Notes under the pieces: model-generated
The model's database searches: none
The model's input: only the letters and a program-made list of their open reading frames with translations
Told to the model about the DNA's origin: nothing
Part shown: one piece after another, positions 43,767 to 53,488 of the stretch
Numbering within the stretch: the stretch's first letter is position 1
Layout of the letters: the number at the start of each line of letters is the position of its first letter
Translations under genes and position numbers: made by a program
From: Tepidaquicella sp964564635
GTDB taxonomy: Bacteria > Bacteroidota > Ignavibacteria > Tepidaquicellales > Tepidaquicellaceae
Direction: 5' to 3'
NCBI GenBank assembly: GCA_964564635.1
Contig: CAZMAR010000001.1
Span: 186,001-250,000, forward strand
DNA: 64,000 nucleotides

Positions 43767-44567
43767 TCATTTATTTAAAGTTCTCATATAATCAAAATCC
43801 ATTTTATAAAAAATAATAGCCTTGTAAATTGCTTTTGCTATATCAGTTTGACCCTTTTGAGATTTTAAATATCTTTCATCACCAACATTAGATAAAAACC
43901 CGCATTCTACTAATATAACTGGCATAGAAGCCCCTATAAGAACAAAATATCCCTCCTGCTGTATTCCTCTGCTTTCAAGAACAGTCCCTTTAGTAAGTTC
44001 AAGTTCTAAAATAGTTGCAAAATATTCCGACATCCTGAAATATACATTTTGTAAAAGAGGAACAGAAATCCTAATATATTCTTTCCATAGTATTGATGAA
44101 GTATCAATCCTGGGAGGTAAAAAAATTTTATTTTCTGATTTTGTATATTCTTCCGCTTCACTTGTGCGGGATAAATCCGAAATATAAATTTCAAAACCGT
44201 TTTTATCGTTCTCCTCTTTTTTCTTATAATTACAATGGATACTTATAAAGAGGTTTCCATTATTCTCATTTGCTATTCTTGCCCGTTCTTTCAATTCAAT
44301 AAACTCATCTTTATCTCTTGTTAGAACAACATTAATATCATCATATTTTTCTGTAATTAATTCTTTTAATTTTAATGCAATTGCAAGATTCAGGTTTTTT
44401 TCTAACACCCCTGTTGTACCAGTTGTACCGGGGTCTTTTCCACCGTGACCTGGATCAATTATAATAGTAAAAACACTTTTATCACTTTCGGGAATTTCCG
44501 CAAAAGAACTTATCATTACTGTACATATGAAAAAAATTATTAGCAATATTTTATAAAGCTTTATCAT
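43767..44567 (-). CDS. N-acetylmuramoyl-L-alanine amidase (Amidase_3)
   Basis: A 266-residue exported zinc amidase that removes stem peptides from peptidoglycan. Signal peptide, then IIDPGHGGKDPGTTG (first zinc-ligand His), EKNLNLAIALKLKELI with the second ligand Glu, FISIHCNYK (third ligand) and VILVECGFLSNVGDERYL with the catalytic Glu. No separate cell-wall-binding domain is attached, so it should be a compact AmiC-like catalytic domain. Its neighbour rlpA removes the naked glycan strands that such amidases produce, which is a known functional sequence of the two enzymes. Confidence 0.94.
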   Translation of the reverse strand: MIKLYKILLIIFFICTVMISSFAEIPESDKSVFTIIIDPGHGGKDPGTTGTTGVLEKNLNLAIALKLKELITEKYDDINVVLTRDKDEFIELKERARIANENNGNLFISIHCNYKKKEENDKNGFEIYISDLSRTSEAEEYTKSENKIFLPPRIDTSSILWKEYIRISVPLLQNVYFRMSEYFATILELELTKGTVLESRGIQQEGYFVLIGASMPVILVECGFLSNVGDERYLKSQKGQTDIAKAIYKAIIFYKMDFDYMRTLNK

Positions 44568-44668
44568 TTAATTTCAAAATAAAAAAATAAAAATTTTATT
44601 TTAAGGATAAAATTTATAATATACAAAGAAAAATAATTAATATCATTATTTTATACTAATCCCCTTTG

Positions 44669-44740
<72 letters not shown>

Positions 44741-44879
44741 GTTCCAATAAATATATTGATTTTTTTGCTTTCTTTCAATGTATTACTTAGTGTATATTAT
44801 AATACCTTAATAATATTTTTGATTTGTGTATTGAATTCATTTTGTTTTATAAATAACTTTTAAGAATAATAATTATTAT

Positions 44880-45629
44880 ATGAAAGTAGTAGTTTGTATA
44901 TCTTATATTCCTGATACATCAAATGAAATAAAATTAAGCCCCGATAAGAAATCCATTGAAAAGAAAAATTTAATTTACATATTAAATCCATTTGATGAAT
45001 TTGCAATTGAAGAATCATTAAAATTAAAAGAAAAGTTTGGGGCAGAAATCATTGCGGTTACATTTGGGACTATATTACATAAGGAAGCTATAAAAAGAGC
45101 ATACAGTTACGGTATTGATAAAGGGGTTTTAATTCTATTAAACTCTGATGATTTTGATTCATTTTCAGTTGCTAAAAATTTAGCTGAAGTTATTAAGGAA
45201 ATAAATCCTGATATTATTTTTCTTGGAAAGGAATCAATTGATTATAATGGAATTAGTATTCATGGTATGTTAAGTGAGCTTTTAAATATACCATCAGTTA
45301 ATATAGTTACAAAAATTGAATACAATAATGATGAAATTACAGTTGAAAGGGATATTGATGATGGAAAAGAGAGGATTACCTTAAAATTACCTGTAATAAT
45401 TGGCACTCAAAAAGGGTTAAATATTCCACGCTATCCAAAATTAAAAGATGTCCTTGCTTCAAAAACAAAACCTATAGAAGAACGAAATGCATATTATATT
45501 GGTAACCGTTTAGAAATATCTGAATTAAAAATCTCACAAAGTAAAGCACAAGGAAAAATTATAAAAAGCGATGATAATTGCATCACAGAAATAGTTAAAT
45601 TTCTGAAGGAAGAAATAAAAATTTTGTAA
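44880..45629 (+). CDS. etfB: Electron transfer flavoprotein beta subunit
   Basis: A 249-residue EtfB, AMP-binding subunit of the FAD-containing electron carrier between acyl-CoA-type dehydrogenases and a quinone reductase. It starts MKVVVCISYIPDT and has ILNPFDEFAIEESLKLKE, YGIDKGVLIL and ILFLGKESIDYNG in the usual order; the later LPVIIGTQKGLNIPRYPKLKDVLASKTKPI matches the conserved C-terminal region. It is followed 5 bp later by etfA. The membrane FeS oxidoreductase at 51492 is the probable electron acceptor. Confidence 0.94.
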   Translation: MKVVVCISYIPDTSNEIKLSPDKKSIEKKNLIYILNPFDEFAIEESLKLKEKFGAEIIAVTFGTILHKEAIKRAYSYGIDKGVLILLNSDDFDSFSVAKNLAEVIKEINPDIIFLGKESIDYNGISIHGMLSELLNIPSVNIVTKIEYNNDEITVERDIDDGKERITLKLPVIIGTQKGLNIPRYPKLKDVLASKTKPIEERNAYYIGNRLEISELKISQSKAQGKIIKSDDNCITEIVKFLKEEIKIL

Positions 45630-45634
45630 ACAAT

Positions 45635-46642
45635 ATGTACAAAATTCTTGCTTATATTGAAACTAAAAATAACAAATTCCAAAAATCTGCTTTAAGCTTG
45701 ATTTCTTATCTTAATCATATTTCAGAATTATTTAACTTGGAAATAGATTATTTAGTTATAAATACAGCATCTGAAGATGAAATAAAGGAAATACAGAATT
45801 ACGGGGCAAAAAAAATTTTATATATTGATAATAGTGAAATTAATTCCTTCTCAAATATTGAAGGTATAATCTATTCACAATCTGCGATTGTAACTTCAAT
45901 TTCTAAAATTATATTAGAAAATAACTATGATTTATTTATTTTATCTGGTACTCCCCTTGCTATAGAAATTGCTCCTAAAATTGCTTTAAGAACAAATTCG
46001 GTATATATTTCAAAATGCACATCAATAAATTTTGAAAAAAATGAAATAAAGGTAGTAAAGCCAATATTTTCAGACAGATTAAACTCAATATATAGATTAA
46101 ATAACACTCGTGCAATAATTTCTATTAGACCAAATGTTTTTCCAATAAAAAGAATACAAAATACTAATTCTGAAATTCTAAAAATTAATGTAAAAAATCT
46201 AAATCTAAGCGAATCTGATTTTAAAGTTTTAATAAAAGAAATTATTTTAGAAGGAAAAACAGGGATAAATCTTTCAGAGGCTGATGTTGTTGTATCAGGA
46301 GGACTTGGAATGCAAAAAGCAGAAAATTTTTCTTTAATAGAACAACTTGCGGAACTACTTAATGGCGCTGTTGGAGCTTCAAGAGCAGTTGTTGATAATG
46401 GCTGGAGACCTCGCTCAGAACAGGTTGGACAAACAGGAAAAACAATCGCCCCCACTTTATACATAGCCTGCGGAATAAGTGGATCTATTCAACATATTGC
46501 TGGAATGTCAAACTCAAAGTACATAATTGCAATAAATAAAGACGAAAATGCACCAATTTTTAAAATAGCAGACTTTGGAATTGTAGGGGATGTTTTAGAA
46601 ATACTACCTGCTTTGATTGAGAAAATAAAGAAAAGCGGTTAA
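45635..46642 (+). CDS. etfA: Electron transfer flavoprotein alpha subunit
   Basis: A 335-residue EtfA. The C-terminal FAD-binding domain is clear: VVSGGLGMQKAENFSLIEQLAE, GASRAVVDNGWRPRSEQVGQ, TGKTIAPTLYIACGISGSIQHI and IIAINKDENAPIFKIADFGIVGDVLEI. The N-terminal domain is more diverged than in typical EtfA. Pairs with the EtfB just upstream. No terminator-like hairpin is found after it. Confidence 0.95.
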   Translation: MYKILAYIETKNNKFQKSALSLISYLNHISELFNLEIDYLVINTASEDEIKEIQNYGAKKILYIDNSEINSFSNIEGIIYSQSAIVTSISKIILENNYDLFILSGTPLAIEIAPKIALRTNSVYISKCTSINFEKNEIKVVKPIFSDRLNSIYRLNNTRAIISIRPNVFPIKRIQNTNSEILKINVKNLNLSESDFKVLIKEIILEGKTGINLSEADVVVSGGLGMQKAENFSLIEQLAELLNGAVGASRAVVDNGWRPRSEQVGQTGKTIAPTLYIACGISGSIQHIAGMSNSKYIIAINKDENAPIFKIADFGIVGDVLEILPALIEKIKKSG

Positions 46643-46746
46643 CTTTTTACCTTTAATATTTATTTGAATTAATATAAATTTAATCAACTTATTATTGAAA
46701 CTTTAATTTAAGAATATTTGTATAAAAATAAAAAAATGAGAGTTTA

Positions 46747-47364
46747 ATGAACGGCGATAATGACATAATACAAGTTGAAATTTATGGGTTATCTTTATCT
46801 TCTTCCCTTGGTGGTGGTGGCTATGCTATTATTTTAAAAGAGATAGATGGTGAAAGAAGACTACCTATTATTATTGGACAGTTTGAAGCACAGGCAATTG
46901 CCTTACAATTAGAAAACATAACTCCCCCAAGACCATTGACACATGATTTACTGAAAAATATCATTGAATCGTTCGGTTTCTCAATAGAATATGTAGTTAT
47001 AAATGAACTTAAAGATTCAACCTTTTATGCAAGAATAAAATTTGACTCTGATACTCTGGAAGATATAGATGCAAGGCCTTCAGACGCAATAGCGTTAGCA
47101 TTAAAATTTAATGCACCAATTTTTGTTGCAGCCAATATTCTTGATGAAATCGGTTTTACACCAGAACCACAAGAAGGTGCAGAAGGGCCTATAAGTGAAG
47201 CAGAAAGGAAAAAAAACACCAAAGAAGATTTACAGGAGCAACGCCAACGAAAATTAAATAAACTCAAAAAAGACCTTGAAGATGCAGTTGCAAATGAAGA
47301 ATACGAAAGAGCTGCTGCTTTAAGGGATGAGATAAAGAAACTTGAGAATTATAATTTCAACTAA
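46747..47364 (+). CDS. Bifunctional nuclease domain (DUF151) protein with UVR motif
   Basis: A 205-residue protein. The N-terminal DUF151/bifunctional nuclease domain (about 5-135) shows LPIIIGQFEAQAIALQLE, PRPLTHDLLKNIIESFG and DARPSDAIALALKFNAPIFVA. The C-terminal tail has a UvrB/UvrC-type motif (KLNKLKKDLEDAVANEEYERAAALRDEIKKLE, in two parts) that usually mediates protein contact. The family is named for reported RNase/DNase activity of a plant/archaeal member; its role in bacteria is not settled. It follows etfA by about 100 bp. Confidence 0.92.
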   Translation: MNGDNDIIQVEIYGLSLSSSLGGGGYAIILKEIDGERRLPIIIGQFEAQAIALQLENITPPRPLTHDLLKNIIESFGFSIEYVVINELKDSTFYARIKFDSDTLEDIDARPSDAIALALKFNAPIFVAANILDEIGFTPEPQEGAEGPISEAERKKNTKEDLQEQRQRKLNKLKKDLEDAVANEEYERAAALRDEIKKLENYNFN

Positions 47365-47374
47365 AATAAATTTT

Positions 47375-47920
47375 ATGAATAAGAAAATTCTTTCTCTTAT
47401 TGCAATATTATATCTTTTTAGTTCTTTTTCTTTCGCTCAATATAAAGAAATAAACTTTAAAGATTCAAAACTTAATTTAAAAAATCTTACAACTGCACCT
47501 TCCTCAAGAGTTGATTTAGGGGTTGGCGCAGGTTTTTCTTTTTTCAACAATAAAACCGGTTTTGCTGTAACGATGTTTTCAGAAATAAAGCTTGAAAGCT
47601 TTTCTATAGTTCCTCAAGCTAATTACTGGAAAATCGACAACACCTCAAATTTTGAGATGGCAGGTCTTGCAAGATTAAACTTACAAACATCTTCATTAAA
47701 ACCATATTTCGATGGTGGTATAGGAATTAATTTCTATGATGATAAAGATAAAAAAGAAAGTTTTACCAAACTTGGTGTGGATATTGGCGCAGGAATTAAT
47801 TTTGAGGGTATATTTGAAAAGAATATTATATTTGTTGATGGTAAATATAAAATAATCATTAGTGATACAGGTAATAAATATGGATATACTCTTCTGTTTG
47901 GAATAAAATTTCCTTTATAG
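47375..47920 (+). CDS. Outer-membrane beta-barrel protein
   Basis: About 181 residues when started at ATG 47375, which gives the signal peptide MNKKILSLIAILYLFSSFSFAQ; the longer frame from 47342 overlaps the previous gene and adds MRIIISTKINF. The mature part is beta-strand rich: RVDLGVGAGFSFFN, FAVTMFSEIKL, LKPYFDGGIGINFYDD, LGVDIGAGINFEG, and the last strand GYTLLFGIKFPL. It should be a small eight-stranded barrel of unknown role. Confidence 0.82.
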   Translation: MNKKILSLIAILYLFSSFSFAQYKEINFKDSKLNLKNLTTAPSSRVDLGVGAGFSFFNNKTGFAVTMFSEIKLESFSIVPQANYWKIDNTSNFEMAGLARLNLQTSSLKPYFDGGIGINFYDDKDKKESFTKLGVDIGAGINFEGIFEKNIIFVDGKYKIIISDTGNKYGYTLLFGIKFPL

Positions 47921-47970
47921 ATATTTTTTACCTTTCATAAAAAATGTTACGGGGCTAAAACTAATAGATT

Positions 47971-48735
47971 GTGAGACTATTAATTGATATAGGAAATTCA
48001 TATATAAAAGCAGCACTTGGCAAGAATAAAGTATTACCAGAAACTTTTGCAAAAACTTCATACAGTAAAGAGAAATTTAATAGCCAATTTAAACATTTTA
48101 TAAAAGAAGAAATTAAAAAACATAAAGAAAAAATTCTTTCCGTTGGTATATCTTTATGTAATAAAGATTTTAAGGGTATTTCAAACAAGATAATTATAGA
48201 TAACTTTAATTTAAAACCTTATTTTATTTCTTTTGACTCAAAATTGCCAATCAAAATAAATTATCCTAAAACTTTAGGTGTTGACAGAATATGTTCTTCT
48301 GTTGCTGCGGTTAGTATATATAAAGAACATCCCAACATACTTGTCATAGATTATGGCACGGCAACCACCTTTAATATAATTTCAAATAAAACTTTTATTG
48401 GAGGATTGATTTCTCCCGGGGTAGAAACATGTCTAAAATCACTAATTGAAAATACTGAGTTACCGAAACCAAGACTGGATATAAGAAAAATAAAAATAAT
48501 CTCAAAAGATACCAAAACATCTATCTTATCAGGTGTTCTATATCAAACAATCGGTCTTACTGAACTCGTCATAGGTGAATTAGAAAAGAAATATAAAAAT
48601 ATACTTGTTATAAGTGCAGGTGGATTTGGTGAGATTTTATCTAAAAAAATTAAAAAAATAAAAAAATATAATCCCCTACTTGTACTTATTGGAATAAATG
48701 AAATATTAAAATTAAATTCGAAAATAATTAAATGA
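47971..48735 (+). CDS. coaX: Type III pantothenate kinase
   Basis: A 254-residue ASKHA-fold kinase catalysing the first step of coenzyme A synthesis. It begins at GTG with LLIDIGNSYIKAAL (phosphate-1 loop and Asp), has GVDRICSSVAAVSIYKEHP, VIDYGTATTFNII and GGLISPGVETCLKSLIENTELPK, all conserved in CoaX. Type III enzymes are not inhibited by CoA and use monovalent cations. The next gene overlaps its stop by four bases. Confidence 0.95.
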   Translation: MRLLIDIGNSYIKAALGKNKVLPETFAKTSYSKEKFNSQFKHFIKEEIKKHKEKILSVGISLCNKDFKGISNKIIIDNFNLKPYFISFDSKLPIKINYPKTLGVDRICSSVAAVSIYKEHPNILVIDYGTATTFNIISNKTFIGGLISPGVETCLKSLIENTELPKPRLDIRKIKIISKDTKTSILSGVLYQTIGLTELVIGELEKKYKNILVISAGGFGEILSKKIKKIKKYNPLLVLIGINEILKLNSKIIK

Positions 48736-49565
48736 GAAAAATTTTGAAACCAGCGTGGAAATTTTCACAGAGTGGAAATTTATGGAGTATATACAGTTCA
48801 GGAAAGAATTTTTTAACAGGTGAAACAAAAGATAAAAGTAGTAAAAAATCCTATTTCTTTACAATAGATGCCAAAAGCGGGAAAATAATTTTAAAGGATT
48901 ATATTTTTAATGAAAAAGATTCTTTTATTTCTTCTATTGCAGCTTCTGAAAACTTCCTATTTCTGAATAGGTTGGTAAATCCTGAGTTAGCTGTACATAG
49001 AGGAATAATTGCTCTTGATATTATGACGGGGAATAAAATCTGGGAAAATACTGAACTTGAATATATGTTTCACACATCCAATTTTGTATACACAAAAAAA
49101 ATAGAATTTGAAAACATTAAATATCAAAAACTGGATATAAACACAGGTGAAATTCTTGAAAATTATGAAGAAAATGAGAATTCAATAATATTTGAAATAA
49201 GGAAACAAACTTTTGAAAAAGACCTAGAAAGCGAAAACAACTTCCCTGTTTTTAATATAGAATTTGCTTCAGAAAAAGCTAAAGAAATTTTTGAATATGA
49301 AACAAAAGCTGAAAATGGAATTGGTGATATTGAATTTATTGAACTGAATACACTTTTAATTTTCACTTATCACATAGCAATAGAAAAAGGATTTTTTGAG
49401 GTATATATATGTATTTACGATAAAACCGATGGGAAAAAATTATATAAGGAAAAAATTTATAAAAAAGCACCGCTGGTTTTCCCTGATAACTTTTTTATTA
49501 TGGATAATTATCTTTATTTTATAAAAGAGAAGAAAGAAATCATAGCTATAAACTTAAACCATTAA
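48732..49565 (+). CDS. DUF4905-like beta-propeller protein
   Basis: A 277-residue soluble protein with repeated strands such as IIALDIMTGNKIWENTEL, QKLDINTGEILENYEE and ICIYDKTDGKKLYKEKI, the PQQ/WD-like propeller pattern. The N-terminus (KPAWKFSQSGNLWSIYSS) and overall form recall DUF4905 proteins of Bacteroidetes, but I am not certain. It has no signal peptide and is therefore cytoplasmic. It overlaps coaX (ATGA) and precedes the YjbQ gene by 3 bp. Confidence 0.75.
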   Translation: MRKILKPAWKFSQSGNLWSIYSSGKNFLTGETKDKSSKKSYFFTIDAKSGKIILKDYIFNEKDSFISSIAASENFLFLNRLVNPELAVHRGIIALDIMTGNKIWENTELEYMFHTSNFVYTKKIEFENIKYQKLDINTGEILENYEENENSIIFEIRKQTFEKDLESENNFPVFNIEFASEKAKEIFEYETKAENGIGDIEFIELNTLLIFTYHIAIEKGFFEVYICIYDKTDGKKLYKEKIYKKAPLVFPDNFFIMDNYLYFIKEKKEIIAINLNH

Positions 49566-49568
49566 AAT

Positions 49569-49988
49569 ATGATCTGCATTTCAGAAGAAATAAACATTTC
49601 TACCAGAGGAAATTGTGACATACTCAATATAACAAATAAAGTAGAAGAACTACTAAACAAACATAAAATTCAAAACGGGCATTGTACATTATTTTCAGTT
49701 GGTTCCACAGCGGGAATTACGACTATAGAATACGAACCTGGTTTATTAAAAGATTTACCAGAATTTTTTGAAAAGATAATTCCGTCAAATAAATCTTATC
49801 ATCACGATAATACCTGGCATGACGGAAATGGATACGCTCATTTGAGATCAGCACTGCTTAAAACTTCTTTAACAATACCAATTGTAAATGGAAACCTGAC
49901 CCTTGGCACCTGGCAACAAATCGTATTCATAGATTTTGATAACAGAAGAAGAAATAGAAAAATCATAGTTCAGTTCTTAGGAATATAA
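49569..49988 (+). CDS. YjbQ family protein (UPF0047)
   Basis: A 139-residue UPF0047/YjbQ protein: NGHCTLFSVGSTAGITTIEYEPGLLKDLPEFFEKIIP, YHHDNTWHDGNGYAHLRSALLKTSLTIPI and NGNLTLGTWQQIVFIDFDNR are the family hallmarks, including the conserved His/Asp cluster that binds metal or phosphate. Family members can have weak thiamine-phosphate synthase activity, but the true role is not known. Confidence 0.95.
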   Translation: MICISEEINISTRGNCDILNITNKVEELLNKHKIQNGHCTLFSVGSTAGITTIEYEPGLLKDLPEFFEKIIPSNKSYHHDNTWHDGNGYAHLRSALLKTSLTIPIVNGNLTLGTWQQIVFIDFDNRRRNRKIIVQFLGI

Positions 49989-49998
49989 GCATATTTAA

Positions 49999-51462
49999 AT
50001 GAAAAAAGATAATTTACTAAAACTTTCTTTACTCTATCTTTTTCTAATTATCTCTCTTTCTATCTGGATTATCAATTCAGATGGCTTTTATTATATAGAC
50101 GACAGATGCCACTTTAACTTTAATAGACATTTTTTAGACAGCCCTGAATCTTCTATAAATGCATGGTCAAGAATTGGAAGGGTTCTTCTTTTCTTCATTC
50201 CAGCTCAGTTTGGGCTTAAAGGAGTTCAAATTGCTGGTGCTTTAATTTTCATATTTAGCATTCATATTTCATACAAAATTTTAAAATTAAAAAATGTTAA
50301 ATATGCTGAATGGATAATTCCCATTCTGGGTTTTCAGCCATTATTGTTCAATATATCTTATACTGTTCTTGCAGAAGTTCCTGCAATGGCATTAATAACT
50401 TTGAGTTATTATTTCTTTTTAAAAAATAAACCTTATGCTTGTGTTATAACATCTTCTTTGATATTTACTTTCCGGACAGAATTATTTTTCGTTTGTGGAA
50501 TTTTCTGTTTAATTTATTTATATAAAAGAAATTGGAAAGTTTTACCTTTCTGTTTAGTTGGACCACTTTTCTGGTTTATTCTTGCATGGATTTTTACTGG
50601 TAATATTAAAGCATTCTTTTATGAAATGACTTTACACCTGAATCTTCCCAGAACCTCTGAGGGAATTAAGTGGTATCACTATATTTATATGATACCAAAA
50701 TCTTTTGGTATAATACAAAGTCTAACATTTATCTTTGCTATAATATTATTAATCATTCAAAAAAAATTTAAAGAATACTCACTATTAATTATTTTTCTTG
50801 TATTAGGGCTAACGATATACACTCTTGCTTCGCTTGAGGGATTAAGATCTACCTGTAGTGTTGGACAAATGAGGTACATCGGAACTTTAGGAAGTTGTTT
50901 TGCTATCGTATCAACTTTTGGATTCAGCAAAATTCTTGAATTCATTGGGAATAAATACATATTGACTTCATTTATTATTTTTTCCCTGATTATTATGTTT
51001 ATTCTTGGTCCATTTTCAACACCTTTTCATGTTAAATATGAATCTACTAAAATATCGGAATATATTAAAAAGTTGAGAGATGAGAAATATCCTGATTACT
51101 ATATTCTTACAGAAATGGAAGATATGGCAAATGTTATAGATGAACATAAATCTAAAGGGAAAATATTTAAACCATTAACAAAGAAAAACTTAAATGAATT
51201 GAATAAATATCTTGTGGTATGGAATAGATATTATGAAGGGACACCATTCGGAGAATATGATGCGAGTTTGCCATATTTAGAAAATATGAAAGACCTTGAA
51301 ATAATATATTCAATTGATACACTAATTAATCACGATCTTGATTTCCCAATTGAAAAATATAAATATATGTTGCCTGATTTTTTAAAAGATTTTATTAGTT
51401 ATATGATGCAGGAACAAAACTGTTGGGAAGATTTAAGTATCAAGGTATTTAAAAAAGATTGA
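49999..51462 (+). CDS. Multispanning membrane protein, possible GT-C glycosyltransferase
   Basis: A 487-residue integral membrane protein with about 10-11 helices in the first 340 residues and a soluble C-terminal domain. After the first helix comes GFYYIDDRCHFNFNRHFLDSP, with the acidic pair expected for GT-C-type enzymes that use lipid-linked sugar donors. I do not recognise a defined family. It is one of two such proteins in the window (the other is at 12749) and it lies in a housekeeping run, 10 bp after yjbQ. Confidence 0.7.
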   Translation: MKKDNLLKLSLLYLFLIISLSIWIINSDGFYYIDDRCHFNFNRHFLDSPESSINAWSRIGRVLLFFIPAQFGLKGVQIAGALIFIFSIHISYKILKLKNVKYAEWIIPILGFQPLLFNISYTVLAEVPAMALITLSYYFFLKNKPYACVITSSLIFTFRTELFFVCGIFCLIYLYKRNWKVLPFCLVGPLFWFILAWIFTGNIKAFFYEMTLHLNLPRTSEGIKWYHYIYMIPKSFGIIQSLTFIFAIILLIIQKKFKEYSLLIIFLVLGLTIYTLASLEGLRSTCSVGQMRYIGTLGSCFAIVSTFGFSKILEFIGNKYILTSFIIFSLIIMFILGPFSTPFHVKYESTKISEYIKKLRDEKYPDYYILTEMEDMANVIDEHKSKGKIFKPLTKKNLNELNKYLVVWNRYYEGTPFGEYDASLPYLENMKDLEIIYSIDTLINHDLDFPIEKYKYMLPDFLKDFISYMMQEQNCWEDLSIKVFKKD

Positions 51463-51491
51463 ATGATAAATTTACTCATTTCTGATTTATT

Positions 51492-53477
51492 ATGTCTAAG
51501 TCTCTTTTATTTTCTATATTTTTGTTAATTGCTTTTATATTATTCTTTTTTTCTATCTCGAATGTTCTTAAGAAAATAAAGAAAGGTAAGCCTGAAGATA
51601 GAAGTGAAAAAAAATTAAGAAGATTATTAAATGTAATTTATTTCTCCATTTTTCAATCCAGACTTTTCAGGTTTAAATTTTCAGGTGTATTACACTTTTT
51701 TATTTTTGTAGGATTCTTAATTCTTCTTATCGGAGTAATAGAAAACTTTTTAGAAGGTTTCATTAATAATTTTTCATTTAACTTTCTTGGGAAATTCTAC
51801 TCTTTAATTACTTTTATACAGGATATTTTTGGATTACTTGTTCTATTATCAGCACTGATATTACTTTTCCGCAGATTTATTTTCTCGCCAAAAAGATTTT
51901 ATAATAATCCTCGCTCAAAAATAGATGCGTGCTTAATTCTTTTAATGATTATATTGGTTATTATTACTATGTATGGAGCAAATTTACAAAAAGTTACAAT
52001 GAATATTTCATCGGATAGAAGACCCGTTACTATGTACATATCATCTTTTTTCATTACTAACGGCTGGAATAATTATTACGAACTTTTTTGGTGGGCACAC
52101 TCAATAATTATCCTTATCTTTTTAAACTACCTTCCCTATTCTAAACATTTTCACATTATTTCCTCTATACCAAATGTATTTTTTTCTAATTTCAGAATAA
52201 GAAATAACTACTACACACCCGAGCCATTAGATTTTTATAATGAAAATGTTAATTATTATGGTGCAAAAGATGTAGATGACCTGTCGTGGAAACAATTAGT
52301 TGATTCCTACTCTTGTACTCAATGTGGTAGATGTACCATCAATTGTCCTGCATTTCTTACTGGGAAAGAACTTGACCCAAGAGGGATAATAACAAAAGTG
52401 AAACAAAGATTAATTGAAATAAAAACCTCAGGAGAGAAGAATTCAAAACATTTTATAGGTGATTACATAACAAAAGAAGAATTATGGGAATGTACTACCT
52501 GTTTAGCTTGTATGGAAGAATGTCCAATTCTTATTGAACATCTTATAAGTATTTTAAATTTTAAAAGATACCTTGTTCTTACTGAATCAGACTTCCCATC
52601 AGAGCTGACTTTAATATTTAAAAATTTAGAAAATTACTATTCTCCATGGGTGATTAAACCGGAGGATAGAAACAATTGGATTTATGAATTCAGTAATGAA
52701 ATAGATACAGAGAATAATAATATGATAAAATTATTTGAAACAAATGGAAAAGAAAATTGTGATATTCTATTCTGGGTTGGATGCATAGGTGCTATAGAGC
52801 CACGGAATATTAATGTAACAAAAACCTTTGCTAAAATATTAAACTTTTCAGGAGTAAAATTCGGTGTCCTCGGACAAGAAGAGAAATGCAATGGAGATTT
52901 AGCAAGAAAGCTTGGAAACGAATACTTAGCACAAGAATTAATTAATAATAATGTTGAAACATTCAAAAAATATAATATAAAAAAAATTGTTACCTTATGC
53001 CCTCATTGTTATAATGTATTTAAAAATGAATATTCACAATTTGGGATTGAACTTGAAGTATATCATCATACTCAATATATTTACAATTTATTAAAAACAA
53101 AAAAAATAAATATTACACAGAATAAAAATATAAATATCACCTATCATGATCCCTGTTATTTGGGTAGATATAACAACATATATAAAGAACCAAGATTTAT
53201 TCTTAAATCTATATATAATCTAAAAGAATTAAAGAGAAGAAAAAGCAGAAGTTTCTGTTGCGGTGCTGGTGGTGGTAAAATGTTTATGGAAGAAACAAAA
53301 GGTAAAAGAATAGGTTCAGAAAGGGTTGAAGAAATTCTGAAAAAGAATATTGAATATATTGCTTCATCCTGCCCTTTCTGTTTAACAATGTTAATAGACA
53401 CAGCGAAATCAAAACAAAGAGATATTCAAATTAAAGATATATCAGAAATAATTTTTGAAAATATTAAAATAAATTAA
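51492..53477 (+). CDS. HdrD/GlpC-like membrane FeS oxidoreductase (ETF:quinone oxidoreductase type)
   Basis: A 661-residue protein. The N-terminal part is a five-helix NarI-like cytochrome b domain (to about 245). Two 4Fe-4S clusters follow: CTQCGRCTINCPAF and CTTCLACMEECPI. The C-terminal half holds two CCG domains: the first with LFWVGCIGAIEPRN, EEKCNGDLARKLG and CPHCYNVF, the second with YHDPCYLGRYNNIY, SFCCGAGGGKMFMEE and CPFCLTML. This is the layout of the membrane partner of EtfAB (EMO type) that passes electrons from reduced ETF to menaquinone; EtfBA is encoded 5-7 kb upstream on the same strand. It precedes metK by 11 bp. Confidence 0.88.
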   Translation: MSKSLLFSIFLLIAFILFFFSISNVLKKIKKGKPEDRSEKKLRRLLNVIYFSIFQSRLFRFKFSGVLHFFIFVGFLILLIGVIENFLEGFINNFSFNFLGKFYSLITFIQDIFGLLVLLSALILLFRRFIFSPKRFYNNPRSKIDACLILLMIILVIITMYGANLQKVTMNISSDRRPVTMYISSFFITNGWNNYYELFWWAHSIIILIFLNYLPYSKHFHIISSIPNVFFSNFRIRNNYYTPEPLDFYNENVNYYGAKDVDDLSWKQLVDSYSCTQCGRCTINCPAFLTGKELDPRGIITKVKQRLIEIKTSGEKNSKHFIGDYITKEELWECTTCLACMEECPILIEHLISILNFKRYLVLTESDFPSELTLIFKNLENYYSPWVIKPEDRNNWIYEFSNEIDTENNNMIKLFETNGKENCDILFWVGCIGAIEPRNINVTKTFAKILNFSGVKFGVLGQEEKCNGDLARKLGNEYLAQELINNNVETFKKYNIKKIVTLCPHCYNVFKNEYSQFGIELEVYHHTQYIYNLLKTKKINITQNKNINITYHDPCYLGRYNNIYKEPRFILKSIYNLKELKRRKSRSFCCGAGGGKMFMEETKGKRIGSERVEEILKKNIEYIASSCPFCLTMLIDTAKSKQRDIQIKDISEIIFENIKIN

Positions 53478-53488
53478 AAGGAGAATTT

